In this document: in pieces, positions 25,406-33,935 of the stretch
Layout of the letters: every line of letters begins with the position of its first letter
Position numbering within the stretch: the first letter of the stretch is position 1
NCBI GenBank assembly: GCA_002862545.1
Contig: PKDJ01000032.1
Coordinates: forward strand, 1 to 45,268
DNA: 45,268 nt
DNA from: Pseudomonadota bacterium
GTDB taxonomy: Bacteria; Myxococcota_A; UBA796; GCA-2862545
Direction: 5' to 3'
Program-made: the position numbers and the translations under genes
Notes under the pieces: model-generated
What the model was told of the DNA's origin: nothing
Seen by the model: only the letters and a program-made list of their open reading frames with translations
The model's database searches: none

Positions 25406-25921
25406 TCACTCGACACGCAGCTCCGATTCGGTGGAGCACACGACCGGCTGGGCGTCGTCCACGAGCTCCAGCAGACCCTGGACTCTGTAGGTGCCGAGAT
25501 CCAGCGGCGCGCTGCAGTCGTCGCCGTCGATCGGCAGGTCGGCACCGACGACCATCGACTCGCCAGGCTCCACCTCGATGACCACGGACTCGCCGAACGA
25601 CGCACAGTCTCCCGCCATGCAGGTGCCGTAGACGTCCGTGCTCGCAGGCAGCCCGGCGAAGGTCACCAGCCCAGTCGGGCACCGGTCGACGACGACGATC
25701 TCCAGTGGCTGCTCGGTGAGGTTCTCCACCGCTGCCTCGAGGAGGACGATCTCACCCGGAGAGGCCGCAGTGGCGGTCGAGCCATCGAACGTCACGAGCA
25801 CGCGTGCGTCGCAGCCCTCGTAGGAATCTTCGAGATCGTTGTTGTCGATGGGCAGGATCACCTCTGCGCAGCCAGCGAGGGAGTAGAGTGCGGCGAAGAG
25901 CGTGAGGGAGAGGCGGGACAT
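25406..25921 (-). CDS. Predicted lipoprotein of unknown function
   Basis: A 171-residue lipoprotein (MSRLSLTLFAALYSLAGC, lipid Cys 18) with a single beta-sandwich-like body (ATAASPGEIVLLEAAVENLTEQPLEIVVVDRC), four to six cysteines and a TYRVQGLLELV strand near the end. The strand pattern recalls immunoglobulin-like domains such as the BsuPI type, but I cannot assign a family. It lies upstream of the lamin-tail gene on the same strand, 78 bp away, so the two may form an operon. Confidence 0.65.
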   Translation of the reverse strand: MSRLSLTLFAALYSLAGCAEVILPIDNNDLEDSYEGCDARVLVTFDGSTATAASPGEIVLLEAAVENLTEQPLEIVVVDRCPTGLVTFAGLPASTDVYGTCMAGDCASFGESVVIEVEPGESMVVGADLPIDGDDCSAPLDLGTYRVQGLLELVDDAQPVVCSTESELRVE

Positions 25922-26205
25922 GGCTTCACTCCTGGTACGGCCAGAGGCTCTGCAAGGGATGTGCCCGGACGAGAGCCAAGGTAGCTCGGCGATCGGGCTC
26001 CGTGTGGCTCAGAGCCGGCGCGCAGATCACGACATGGCGATCACGGCGCCCACTCCAGGTGTGCCTGGAGCGCACTCGTCCGGCGCGACATCCGCGAGCG
26101 AGGCATCGCCGACGCCCTGGCGAGCGCATGCCGCATGACCGCTTCGGCCGCTGAAGCTGGGCCGCTCAGAACTCTCGGCCCCCTCGGACTCAAGCATCCG
26201 ACGCG

Positions 26206-27219
26206 TCAGCGCCACTGGAGCTGGTAGTCCAGGCTGTGCCCGATCTGCTCGGAGTAGCGACGGATGCTCTTGCGCGCGAGCTTGAGCGTGAGTGACGGCG
26301 GCAGCAGGCCGGCGATGGTCGAGACCAGCGTGGGGCGCTCACCCACAGGCAGCGCCGGCCCCGCTGGAAAGTCGACCTCGACCTTGGCCCAGCGCCGCTC
26401 GGCCCGGTCGAGGAAGGTCGACAGCTCACGGAACTGCAGCAGCAGGGGATCGGCTCGCCGTGCTCCCCAGTTCGCCGGCGGCATGAAGTCGACGAAGTGC
26501 ATGAGCTGGTAGTTGAGCTGCACCCAGAGGCTCTGTGCATCGAGCACGATCGGCGCGTTGTCGATCACACGGTGGCAGTGCAGCGCCTCGAGGTCGTCGA
26601 GGCGATGCAGGTTGGCCGTGAGCTCGGGAAGGAGCGCCTGGTCGTAGAACAGCCGCACGAGCGTCGGGAAGGCCTCGATCTGCAGCGCCTCCTCCTCCGT
26701 GAGGAGCTCCCGCAGAGCGGGCAGCTTGGCCACGTCCATCGCGAAGGTGTTGGTGCCCGTGCCGAGGATGGAGTGCAGCAGCGCCACCTTGGGAGAGTGC
26801 CCCTCGAAGTGCCGCGCGGCGTAGTCGTGACAGAAGACGAGGTGCTCGAGGAAGCTGCCGTCGGCGTGCTCCATCGAGAAGTCGCACTCGGTCTGCATGA
26901 AGTGGAGCAGCGCCGGATCGATGGGCGGCGTTGGCTGCTCGGACTCGGACGCAGCCCAGGCCGCCTCGATGGAGGCCGACGCAGAGTCACTCCAGAAGGC
27001 CTCCTTGCCCAGCTTGTCGCGCATCATCAGGCGCGGCAGGCGCCCCTCGAGGCTCCCGAAGATGGTGCGCCCCATGTCGAAGTCGGCTGCGGGCGCGATC
27101 CGCACCTGCCCGGCGTGGTCGACGGCCCCACCGGCGACGATGGCCGCCTTGCGCTGCAGGCTCAGCGTGGCAGACGAGGCGTCGGTCGTGGTCGAATCGG
27201 AGGACAGGACAGCATTCAT
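26206..27219 (-). CDS. Conserved-looking soluble protein of unknown function next to TetR regulator
   Basis: A 337-residue largely helical protein that I do not recognise. It has no signal peptide. Notable segments are FMQTECDFSMEHADGSFLEH, HLVFCHDYAARHFEGHSPKVALLHSILGTGTN and CHRVIDNAPIVLDAQSLWVQLNYQLMHFVDFMP, rich in His, Asp and aromatic residues that could form a metal or cofactor site. The ATG is preceded by AGGAG. It is divergent from a TetR-family gene with 75 bp between starts, the classic layout of a TetR repressor and its target, so expression is probably controlled by that regulator. Confidence 0.65.
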   Translation of the reverse strand: MNAVLSSDSTTTDASSATLSLQRKAAIVAGGAVDHAGQVRIAPAADFDMGRTIFGSLEGRLPRLMMRDKLGKEAFWSDSASASIEAAWAASESEQPTPPIDPALLHFMQTECDFSMEHADGSFLEHLVFCHDYAARHFEGHSPKVALLHSILGTGTNTFAMDVAKLPALRELLTEEEALQIEAFPTLVRLFYDQALLPELTANLHRLDDLEALHCHRVIDNAPIVLDAQSLWVQLNYQLMHFVDFMPPANWGARRADPLLLQFRELSTFLDRAERRWAKVEVDFPAGPALPVGERPTLVSTIAGLLPPSLTLKLARKSIRRYSEQIGHSLDYQLQWR

Positions 27220-27294
27220 GGAACGTTCTCCTCGTTACACAACACCCGTAATATAACACCTGTCACATGGCAAGCCCTTGTGTTAGGACTGCGC
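27220..27294. promoter_or_regulatory. Shared promoter/operator region with repeated AACAC half-sites
   Basis: The 75 bp between the divergent genes hold AACACC at 27241-27246 and 27255-27260, and TAACAC (27254-27259) pairs as an inverted repeat with GTGTTA (27280-27285). An AT-rich stretch (GTAATATAAC) lies between. These are candidate binding sites for the adjacent TetR-family protein. Confidence 0.4.
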
Positions 27295-27858
27295 ATGCCA
27301 CCTCGCGCCCGCTTCACTCCCGCAGCCGTGCTCGACGCCGCCCTCCAGGTCGTGCGCGAGGGGGGCCTCAGCGCCGTGAGCGCACGCTCCGTGGCCAAGG
27401 CTCTGAGTGCATCGACCGCGCCGGTGACCGCTGCGTTCGCCACGATGCAGCTGCTGAACGACGCCGTCGTCGAGCGCTTGCTCGCCCGCTTGACCGAGGC
27501 CGTCGAGGAGGCGAGCGGTCCCGATCCGCTGCGCGCAGCCGCCTTCGCCTTCGCACGCTTCACGGCGGACGAGCCGAACTTCTACGCGGCCCTCTTCCTC
27601 TCGCCCCACGCGACGCCGCCCGACTGGGTGCGCATTCGCCGCTCCTTCGCGGAGCGGCTCGACCGCTGCGAGCGCTTCGCCAGCCTCAGCCCCCGCCAGC
27701 GCGATGCCCTGGCCTGGCGCGCCAGCGTGGTGACCCACGGCATCTGCATCGAGATCTGGTCCGGCCGCTGGGACCGCACGCGCGACGATGATCTGCGGCG
27801 ACTGGTCGACCAGCTCGTCGAGCCGATCACCGCAGAGTACCTCCGGAGCGCTGGCTAG
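27295..27858 (+). CDS. TetR-family transcriptional regulator
   Basis: A 187-residue regulator. The N-terminal helix-turn-helix is visible as FTPAAVLDAALQVVREGGLSAVSARSVAKALSASTAPVTAAFATM, although the recognition helix ending is less typical (TAPVTAAFATMQLL instead of the common LYxHFxxK). The C-terminal ligand-binding part is helical. The ATG at 27295 follows AGGA by 6 bp; the open frame extends far upstream only because it runs antiparallel through the divergent gene. Probably represses the divergent gene at 26206-27219. Convergent with amt, 16 bp apart. Confidence 0.85.
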   Translation: MPPRARFTPAAVLDAALQVVREGGLSAVSARSVAKALSASTAPVTAAFATMQLLNDAVVERLLARLTEAVEEASGPDPLRAAAFAFARFTADEPNFYAALFLSPHATPPDWVRIRRSFAERLDRCERFASLSPRQRDALAWRASVVTHGICIEIWSGRWDRTRDDDLRRLVDQLVEPITAEYLRSAG

Positions 27859-27874
27859 CCCCCCGCCCGTGCCG

Positions 27875-29143
27875 CTACTTTCCGGGCACCGGCTCGAAGG
27901 TCAGCAAGCCAGCGTAGGCGTCGGCGCCGTGCTCGTGTCGGTCCAGGCCCTCGGCCTCCTCCTGGGCAGGCACCCGCAGGCCCACGGTGTGCGCCAGCGC
28001 CTGGAAGAGCACGAGGCTCACGGGCAAGCAGAACGCCGCCACGGCCACCACGCCGATCAGCTGGGAGGCGAGCGAGACCTCCGGTACGAAGACCCCGACA
28101 GCCAGCGTGCCCCACACCCCGCCCACGAGGTGAACGGGCACGGCACCCACCGGGTCGTCGATGCGCACGCGCTCGAGCAGGACCTCGGCGGCGACGCAGA
28201 GCAAGCCCGCCACCAGGCCGACGAGGACGGCCTGCGCCGGGCTGAGCAGATCCGCGCCCGCTGTCACCCCGACGAGGCCCGCGAGCGCCCCGTTGAGGGC
28301 CCGACCGAGATCGGCCTTGCCCGTCCCGATCCATGCACCTGCGGCTGACGCGAGCACGCCAGCGGCGGCGGCGAGCGTCGTGGTGACGCTGACCAAGGAC
28401 ACGGCACCCGGATCCGCCGACAGCACCGAGCCCCCGTTGAAGCCGTACCACCCGAACCAGAGGAGGAAGACGCCGATGGCGGCCAGCGGATGCGAGTGGC
28501 TCTGGATGGACCCGCCCTCCGGCGTGAAGCGCCCAAGCCGCGGCCCAAGCACCCAGGCGCCCACCAGTGCAGCCCAGCCGCCGACGCCGTGCACCACGGT
28601 GCTGCCCGCGAAGTCATGGAAGCCCACACTCGCCAGCCAGCCACCACCCCAGTGCCACATCCCCACGATGGGGTAGGCGAAGGCGACGTAGACGGTCGCG
28701 AATGCCAGGAAGCTGCCGAGACGCACGCGCTCGGCCACGGCGCCCGAGACAATGGTGGCCGCAGTCGCTGCGAACATCGCCTGGAAGAGGAAGTCCGTCC
28801 AGTACGTGTAGTGCCCGTCGGCATACGCCGCCGTGACTCCCGCTGGGTCGGTACCCACCCAGAAGCCGGCGAAGCCGAACAGCCCGCCCGCGAACGACTC
28901 GCCCGGGTACATCAGCCCGAAGCCGACCGTGGCGTACGTCAGGATGCCGATCGACAGGATGGCCACGTTCTTGAAGAGGATGTTGACCGTGTTCTTCGCC
29001 TGCCCCACACCCGCCTCGAGGCAGGCGAAGCCGAGGTGCATGACGAAGACCAGGAAGGTGGCGACGAGCATCCAGGTGTTGTTGACCCAGAACAGCACGG
29101 TCTCTGCGGTCAGGGTGTCGACGGGTACGGTCTCGGGGGACAT
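27875..29143 (-). CDS. amt: Ammonium transporter (Amt family)
   Basis: A 422-residue inner-membrane ammonium channel/transporter with 11 expected membrane helices. Signatures include FVMHLGFACLEAGVGQAKNTVNILFKN, the substrate-recruiting Asp in FHDFAGSTVVHGVGGW, the two pore histidines (VVHGVGGW and VHLVGGVWGTLAVG) and the C-terminal GLDRHEHGADAYAG that contacts PII proteins. The ATG at 29143 follows GGAG by 6 bp. A near-perfect sigma-54 promoter lies 41-56 bp upstream and two palindromes lie 90-140 bp further up, directly after the NifA-like activator gene. No PII (glnK) gene is in the window, unlike the usual amt-glnK pairing. Confidence 0.96.
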   Translation of the reverse strand: MSPETVPVDTLTAETVLFWVNNTWMLVATFLVFVMHLGFACLEAGVGQAKNTVNILFKNVAILSIGILTYATVGFGLMYPGESFAGGLFGFAGFWVGTDPAGVTAAYADGHYTYWTDFLFQAMFAATAATIVSGAVAERVRLGSFLAFATVYVAFAYPIVGMWHWGGGWLASVGFHDFAGSTVVHGVGGWAALVGAWVLGPRLGRFTPEGGSIQSHSHPLAAIGVFLLWFGWYGFNGGSVLSADPGAVSLVSVTTTLAAAAGVLASAAGAWIGTGKADLGRALNGALAGLVGVTAGADLLSPAQAVLVGLVAGLLCVAAEVLLERVRIDDPVGAVPVHLVGGVWGTLAVGVFVPEVSLASQLIGVVAVAAFCLPVSLVLFQALAHTVGLRVPAQEEAEGLDRHEHGADAYAGLLTFEPVPGK

Positions 29144-29183
29144 GCCTGCTCCGGCGTGGCGGGGGGTGCGATTCAAACCCCAC

Positions 29184-29199
29184 AGCAAGCCGCGTGCCA
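29184..29199 (-). promoter_or_regulatory. Sigma-54 promoter of amt
   Basis: On the minus strand TGGCAC-GCGGC-TTGCT matches the -24/-12 consensus (TGGCAC-N5-TTGCW) at every defined position. Transcription should start near 29171, giving a leader of about 28 nt before the amt start codon. The presence of a bacterial enhancer-binding protein gene directly upstream supports the call. Confidence 0.88.
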
Positions 29200-29287
29200 C
29201 CTACGAACCCGGGGCCACGAACCACACAGAGCCTCTGTCAAAGGCTGAAAACCCTCCAGCGAAGCCGCCACAGGCCGCCCAGAACAT

Positions 29288-29305
29288 ACCCACATAAATG
29301 TAGGA
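29288..29305. promoter_or_regulatory. Palindromic activator site A upstream of amt
   Basis: ACCCACATAAATGTAGGA matches the perfect palindrome found upstream of the activator gene (site C) at 16 of 18 positions. It is centred about 100 bp upstream of the -24 element of amt, a normal enhancer distance for sigma-54 activators. Confidence 0.7.
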
Positions 29306-29317
29306 CCCCTGCCCGAC

Positions 29318-29335
29318 TCCTACATTTAAGTAGGA
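29318..29335. promoter_or_regulatory. Palindromic activator site B upstream of amt
   Basis: TCCTACATTTAAGTAGGA matches site C at 17 of 18 positions when read on the other strand. It begins 30 bp from the start of site A, about three helical turns, so two dimers could bind on the same face. It ends 1 bp from the stop codon of the activator gene. Confidence 0.75.
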
Positions 29336-29336
29336 T

Positions 29337-30845
29337 TTAGTGGCGTCCACGTGGTGGCCGAAAGCGCCTAGCATCCAGCCCGTAGCGCCGGACCCGCAGG
29401 CCCATGATCCGCTCAGTGATTCCAAGTCTTCGGGCAGCCTCAGCCATGTTGCCGCGGGTGGACTTCAGCGTGTCCAGCAGGATCTCCCGCTCGACTGCGG
29501 CGAGGCGCTCCTTCAGCCCCTCCGGCAGCGCCGTGTCCGAGGCCTCGGCGGTCTGCAGGGTCGGGGGCAGGTGGTGGCCCTGGATCACGTCGTCGCGAGT
29601 CAGGAGCACCGCCCGCTCGATGCAGTTCTCAAGCTCCCGGACGTTGCCCGGCCAGTGGTAGGCCATGAGCATGTCGATGGCGGACGTGGAGATTCGGCGG
29701 ACCCGCCGACCGTGGGCCCGACTGCAGATCTCGACGAAGTGGTCCGCCAGCAGCAGGATGTCATCACCGCGCTTGCGCAGTGGCGGCATGTGGAGCGGAA
29801 ACACGTGCAGGCGGTAGTACAGATCCTGTCGAAACGTCCCCTGCTCGACCATCGACGTGAGGTCTCGGCTGGTGGCTGCCACGAGGCGCACGTCCGCCGA
29901 CAGCGTCTCCTCCCCTCCCACCCGCTCGAACTCGCGCTCCTGGATGACCCGGAGGAGCTTGACCTGAACCGGGAGGCTGAGCTCGCCCACTTCGTCGAGA
30001 AACAGGGTGCCGCCGCGCGCCCGCTCGAAGCGCCCGCGGCGCTGCCCGACAGCTCCCGTGAACGCCCCCCGCTCGTGCCCGAACAGCTCGCTCTCGACCA
30101 GCCCCTCGGGCAGCGCCGCACAGTTGACCTTCACGAAGGGACCGGCGCTCCGCGGACCGTGCCTGTGCAGAGCCTGGGCCGCGAGCTCCTTGCCCGTGCC
30201 GCTCTCTCCGAGGAGCAGCACCGTCGTCGAGGAGGGCGCGACCCGTCCGAGCTGCTCCATGACCTCCTGCACGGCCTTGGACTTACCGACGAGGCCACGC
30301 GGTCGCACCGGCGCCGTGGGCGCGATGGCCTGGGCGGACTCCTCGACAGGACGAAGATGCGCACCCAGAGCCCCAGCGACCGCCGTGAGCAGGTCCACGT
30401 CCTGGGTGAGCACACGGCGCCCGACGGTGGGTCGGTAGCCACTGAGAGTCCCCAGCACGCGCCCCTCGTGCCGCACGGGAACGCAGATGAACGCGTGCGA
30501 GCGAGACATTCGACCCACACCCGTGCGGTCGAGGAACAGCGGGTCGTTCGCAGCCGTCTCCACCGCGACCGGCTCACCCGTCGCGAACACAGTGCCCGTC
30601 AGTCCCTCACCTGGCTTGAAGCGCCCCCGGCGCACCTCCGTCGGGGTGAGCCCATGCGCCGCGACGACGACGAGCTCGTCACGCTCCGCATCGAAGCGGG
30701 TCAGCGCACTGCGCAGCAGACCGGCCTCCTCAGCGAGCAGCCGCAGCAGCGGACCGACGAGCTCCTCGAGACCACCGGGCCCCGAGAGGAGCTCGCCGGC
30801 AGACCTCGCAAGCGCGAGCCGAGCGCGGGGAGGAGGCGGACTCAT
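29337..30845 (-). CDS. NifA-like sigma-54-dependent transcriptional activator (GAF-AAA+-Fis HTH)
   Basis: A 502-residue enhancer-binding protein. A GAF sensor domain spans about 21-165, the AAA+ domain about 185-410 with Walker A GESGTGKE (213-220), the sigma-54 contact loop GAFTGA (260-265) and Walker B LFLDEV (281-286), and a Fis-type helix-turn-helix at about 455-495 ending [20 protein letters not shown], which is characteristic of NifA-like proteins. The CxxxxC motif of oxygen-sensitive NifA is absent from the interdomain linker. ATG at 30845 follows AGGAG by 6 bp. No nif genes are nearby; its position, shared palindromes and the amt sigma-54 promoter argue that it activates amt. Confidence 0.92.
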   Translation of the reverse strand: MSPPPPRARLALARSAGELLSGPGGLEELVGPLLRLLAEEAGLLRSALTRFDAERDELVVVAAHGLTPTEVRRGRFKPGEGLTGTVFATGEPVAVETAANDPLFLDRTGVGRMSRSHAFICVPVRHEGRVLGTLSGYRPTVGRRVLTQDVDLLTAVAGALGAHLRPVEESAQAIAPTAPVRPRGLVGKSKAVQEVMEQLGRVAPSSTTVLLLGESGTGKELAAQALHRHGPRSAGPFVKVNCAALPEGLVESELFGHERGAFTGAVGQRRGRFERARGGTLFLDEVGELSLPVQVKLLRVIQEREFERVGGEETLSADVRLVAATSRDLTSMVEQGTFRQDLYYRLHVFPLHMPPLRKRGDDILLLADHFVEICSRAHGRRVRRISTSAIDMLMAYHWPGNVRELENCIERAVLLTRDDVIQGHHLPPTLQTAEASDTALPEGLKERLAAVEREILLDTLKSTRGNMAEAARRLGITERIMGLRVRRYGLDARRFRPPRGRH

Positions 30846-30863
30846 GCATGCTCCTGAAGCCAT

Positions 30864-30881
30864 TCCTACATAAATGTAGGA
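30864..30881. promoter_or_regulatory. Palindromic site C upstream of the activator gene
   Basis: TCCTACATAAATGTAGGA, two perfect 8-bp arms around AA, lies 19 bp upstream of the activator start codon, just before its Shine-Dalgarno. This position suggests negative autoregulation by promoter occlusion. Confidence 0.75.
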
Positions 30882-31003
30882 TAGCAGACTCGGCGTCACG
30901 CTGTGGGTCCGCAGCGAGATTTCGGTAGTCAGGCGAGGGTCAGGCCCCTACGTTGCAGCGCGCCGACCGGGCTCCTCCCCGAGCGCGCAGTTGAGGAGGT
31001 ACG

Positions 31004-32350
31004 TTGGGAAAGACGCGACGCCGGGCCCATGGTGGAGGCACCCCCACACTCAGCGGCAGCCGGAGTCCTGACCGCAGTGCCCGCGAGACGAAGCGGTGGA
31101 GCCAGTTCGACCAGGACGGGCTGGGCAACCATGCCTTCGGACGCGAGCGGCCAAAGGGACGGCCCGTGTGCAGTCTGACCCCGCTGCTCGACCTCTTGCC
31201 GGACATGAACACCGAGAACGATCCACGGATCGACCGGGCGCTGCGACCTGTGACCCACGAGGCCGGTGAGGACTACGATCACACCGACGAGCACAGCAAG
31301 TACAAGCAGGCCTACGTCGAGCTGGACGTGATGCCAGGCACCTGTGCGCCGAGAGACCTGTTCGCCAAGCCCGATGGCCCGCTGGAACACTACGGCCCGC
31401 AGAGCGAGGAGTACCTCGCCGCCCTGCGCATCGATGCGAACCAAGCCCAAGAGAAGCTCATCGCCTTCCTGCGAGGAGATCCGATCGGCGAGGCGTCGTA
31501 CAAGGAGCCCGCCAAGGGCAAGGAGCGCACCCCGGTGGAGGCCATTCAGGAGCGCCTCCTGGGCTCCTCCCTGTCGACCAAGCGGCGCGAAGAGCTGTAC
31601 CCCACGAAGAAGAACGAGCGCATCCACGAGAAGGTCGACAAGTACCGCGCCAAGGGCGGTGGCTTCGAGTGCTTCACGGACATCGCGCGCGGCAGCCTGG
31701 TCTTCGACACCCCCGCACAGCTGATCTCTGCACACGACGAGATCCTCAAGCGCCTCCATGATGTCGGCTGGAAGGTCGTCAAGGACACCAACCGCTTCCA
31801 GAAGGACGGGACCCCAGACGACCACTACCGCGACATTCTCCTGAACGTCGCCGTACCGCTGGGTGTCGCGGACCGGAACGATCACACCGTCACCGAGCAC
31901 GTCGTCGAGCTGCAGCTGCACCTCAAGGACATGCTCGCTGCGAAGAGTACGCCCACCACGAGCATTGCTCCCGAGCGGTACAAGAGGCTCCACGCATCCG
32001 CGAGGACGCTGCTGGCGGCGCACAAGGACACCACCTGCGCGATCGACTTCTCTGCGAAGGCACTCCACTCTCTCGAAGAGATCGCCGCAGCCGACTCACC
32101 CACCAAGATCGGTGGCGGCGCGGGCCTCAGCGGACACCACCTCTACAACGTCAAGCGCTACCTGTTCGAGCACGAGAAGGACCTGAAGAAGTCCGGCGTC
32201 GACGACTCACTGACCAGCCAGTGGAGGGTCTGGTCCGAGGTCTCGTCGAAGGACATCTACGACCCGGCCTGGGCCGAGGTGAAGAGCCACCACGGCGATG
32301 ACGTGGACGACCTGCAGGCGCTGCGTTTCACCGAGAAGAAGAAGCCGTGA
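31004..32350 (+). CDS. RelA/SpoT-like nucleotidyltransferase-fold protein
   Basis: A protein of up to 448 residues starting at TTG 31004, which has a strong Shine-Dalgarno (GAGGAGGT) 3-4 bp before it; a later ATG at 31205 lacks one. The first 80 residues are Arg/Gly/Pro-rich with no fold apparent. The central part matches the order of motifs in RelA/SpoT synthetase-like domains: TDIARGSLVF (about 225-234, compare DxxGxR), a variable alpha/beta segment, YRDILLNVAV (about 275) and TEHVVELQLHL (about 297-307, compare the ExQ strand). Whether it makes (p)ppGpp, another pyrophosphorylated nucleotide or modifies RNA cannot be told. A toxin role is possible but no antitoxin is evident. Confidence 0.62.
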   Translation: MGKTRRRAHGGGTPTLSGSRSPDRSARETKRWSQFDQDGLGNHAFGRERPKGRPVCSLTPLLDLLPDMNTENDPRIDRALRPVTHEAGEDYDHTDEHSKYKQAYVELDVMPGTCAPRDLFAKPDGPLEHYGPQSEEYLAALRIDANQAQEKLIAFLRGDPIGEASYKEPAKGKERTPVEAIQERLLGSSLSTKRREELYPTKKNERIHEKVDKYRAKGGGFECFTDIARGSLVFDTPAQLISAHDEILKRLHDVGWKVVKDTNRFQKDGTPDDHYRDILLNVAVPLGVADRNDHTVTEHVVELQLHLKDMLAAKSTPTTSIAPERYKRLHASARTLLAAHKDTTCAIDFSAKALHSLEEIAAADSPTKIGGGAGLSGHHLYNVKRYLFEHEKDLKKSGVDDSLTSQWRVWSEVSSKDIYDPAWAEVKSHHGDDVDDLQALRFTEKKKP

Positions 32351-32360
32351 GCGCGGCCGA

Positions 32361-33806
32361 CTAGGCCGACAGCGTCGGGAAGTGCAGCGGCGTCACGCCA
32401 GCGAGGTGCTGCATGAGCCGAACGACCTGACAGCTGTAGCCGAACTCGTTGTCGTACCAGACGTACAGCACCGCCGTGCGCCCACCGCCGATCGTGGCGT
32501 GCACGTCGACGATGCTCGCCCGCGGGTTGCCGACCAGGTCGGAGGAGACGATCTCCGGGCTCGTGGTCACGTCGATCTGATGCGCGAGCGGCGAGTCGAC
32601 CGCTACATTCCGCAGGTGGGCGTTGAGCGACTCGGCCGTCACGTCGTCGTTCAGCTGCAGGTTCAGGATGGCGAGCGAGACGTTCGGCGTGGGCACGCGA
32701 ATCGCGCTCCCGGTGAGCTTGCCCGCCAGCTGTGGAAGCGCCAAGGTCGCCGCCTTCGCCGCCCCGGTGCTCGTGATCACCATGTTGAGGGGCGCCCCCC
32801 GCCCCCGCCGGTCCTTGCGGTGGAAGTTGTCGATCAGGTTCTGGTCGTTGGTGTAGGCGTGCACTGTCTCCACGTGACCGTGAGCGATGCCCCAGCGGTC
32901 GTCGACGGCCTTGAGCACCGGCACGATGGCGTTGGTCGTGCACGACGCCGCACTGATGATCCGCTCGTCGCCCGAGAGGGTGTCGTGGTTCACGCCAAAG
33001 ACGACGTTCTTCACACCCTTGGCGGGTGCGGTGAGGATGACCCGCCCCACACCCGGGCTCTTCAGGTGCAGCGCGAGGCCCTCGGCGTCACGCCACTTGC
33101 CGGTGTTGTCGATCACCACGGCGTCTTCGATGCCGTGGGCCGTGTAGTCCAGCTGGTCCGGACTGTTGGCATAGAGCACGCGCACGACGTTGCCGTTGAT
33201 CACGAAGGCGCTCCGCTCCTCATCGACCTCCACGATGCCCTCGAAGGGTCCGTGGACGCTGTCGCGGACGAGGAGGCTCGCCCGACGATGCAGCTGGGAC
33301 GACGGGCCAGGACGCAGCACGATCGCGCGCAGACGGTACTTGTCGCCACCGCCGGTCTTCCGAATGAGGATGCGGGTGACCAGGCGGCCGATGCGCCCAA
33401 AGCCATAGAGCACCACGTCCTGGGGCCTCGGCGGCAGCGGCGCCTCCGCCCGGGAGACCGCCCGCAGCTGCTCCCTGGCCCAGTCGACGAGGTCGGGACC
33501 CCCCGAGGCGCGAAAGCGCACGACGAGCTTGCCGAGATCGACGCGAACCCGGCCGAGCTCCAGCGTGTTCATCAGCTCCAGCAGTGCGCGGGTCTCCGCG
33601 ACGAAGAGCGACTGGCCCGCCTTCGAGGACGCCAGGTCGTGGACCTGCAGGATGCGATGGGTGGTCTTGCGGACGAGAGAGTGCCCGAGCACCTCAGCGA
33701 CCACGGCCTGATCTCGGTAGAGCTGGCCTGCGAGAGGCACGATGGCCTCAGCATCGGCCTCGCGCTGCGTCCAGTCGGCGAGGGTCTGCTGGTCGAAGTC
33801 GCTCAT
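32361..33806 (-). CDS. gap: Glyceraldehyde-3-phosphate dehydrogenase, long form
   Basis: A 481-residue GAPDH oxidising glyceraldehyde 3-phosphate to 1,3-bisphosphoglycerate with NAD(P). A roughly 125-residue helical N-terminal extension precedes the Rossmann domain, which begins VVLYGFGRIGRLVTRIL. The catalytic segment ISAASCTTNAIVP carries the nucleophilic Cys and VHAYTNDQNLID follows. The C-terminus has WYDNEFGYSCQVV. Enzymes of this length with the extension occur in Pseudomonas and Vibrio as a second GAPDH, so it is probably not the glycolytic form. It lacks other glycolytic neighbours and is convergent with the RelA/SpoT-like gene (10 bp). Confidence 0.93.
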   Translation of the reverse strand: MSDFDQQTLADWTQREADAEAIVPLAGQLYRDQAVVAEVLGHSLVRKTTHRILQVHDLASSKAGQSLFVAETRALLELMNTLELGRVRVDLGKLVVRFRASGGPDLVDWAREQLRAVSRAEAPLPPRPQDVVLYGFGRIGRLVTRILIRKTGGGDKYRLRAIVLRPGPSSQLHRRASLLVRDSVHGPFEGIVEVDEERSAFVINGNVVRVLYANSPDQLDYTAHGIEDAVVIDNTGKWRDAEGLALHLKSPGVGRVILTAPAKGVKNVVFGVNHDTLSGDERIISAASCTTNAIVPVLKAVDDRWGIAHGHVETVHAYTNDQNLIDNFHRKDRRGRGAPLNMVITSTGAAKAATLALPQLAGKLTGSAIRVPTPNVSLAILNLQLNDDVTAESLNAHLRNVAVDSPLAHQIDVTTSPEIVSSDLVGNPRASIVDVHATIGGGRTAVLYVWYDNEFGYSCQVVRLMQHLAGVTPLHFPTLSA

Positions 33807-33935
33807 GGGGCCGCACTCCTGTCGTGGGAGCCCCAGCTATCGGGTCGAGCCTCGGAAGCCTACAGACAGAGAGGCGATGCTCGATCGTGAGCGTCCGAGG
33901 CAGCTCTCCGCCCCCGCCGCGCTCGTCGGAGCAGC

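Noticed and set aside
26497-27294. Long upstream extension of the TetR reading frame (about 266 codons).
   Set aside because: It runs antisense through the divergent 26206-27219 gene and lacks helix-turn-helix homology; the ATG at 27295 has AGGA and begins the domain.
29201-29425. Minus-strand frame and the activator's upstream frame that both encode SYIYVGM.
   Set aside because: The shared peptide is only the translation of the palindromic operator (sites B/A and C), not a protein motif.
29337-30845. Calling this gene nifA proper with a nitrogen-fixation cluster.
   Set aside because: No nif genes are present, the oxygen-sensing CxxxxC linker is missing and the shared palindrome differs from the NifA site; only NifA-like is supported.
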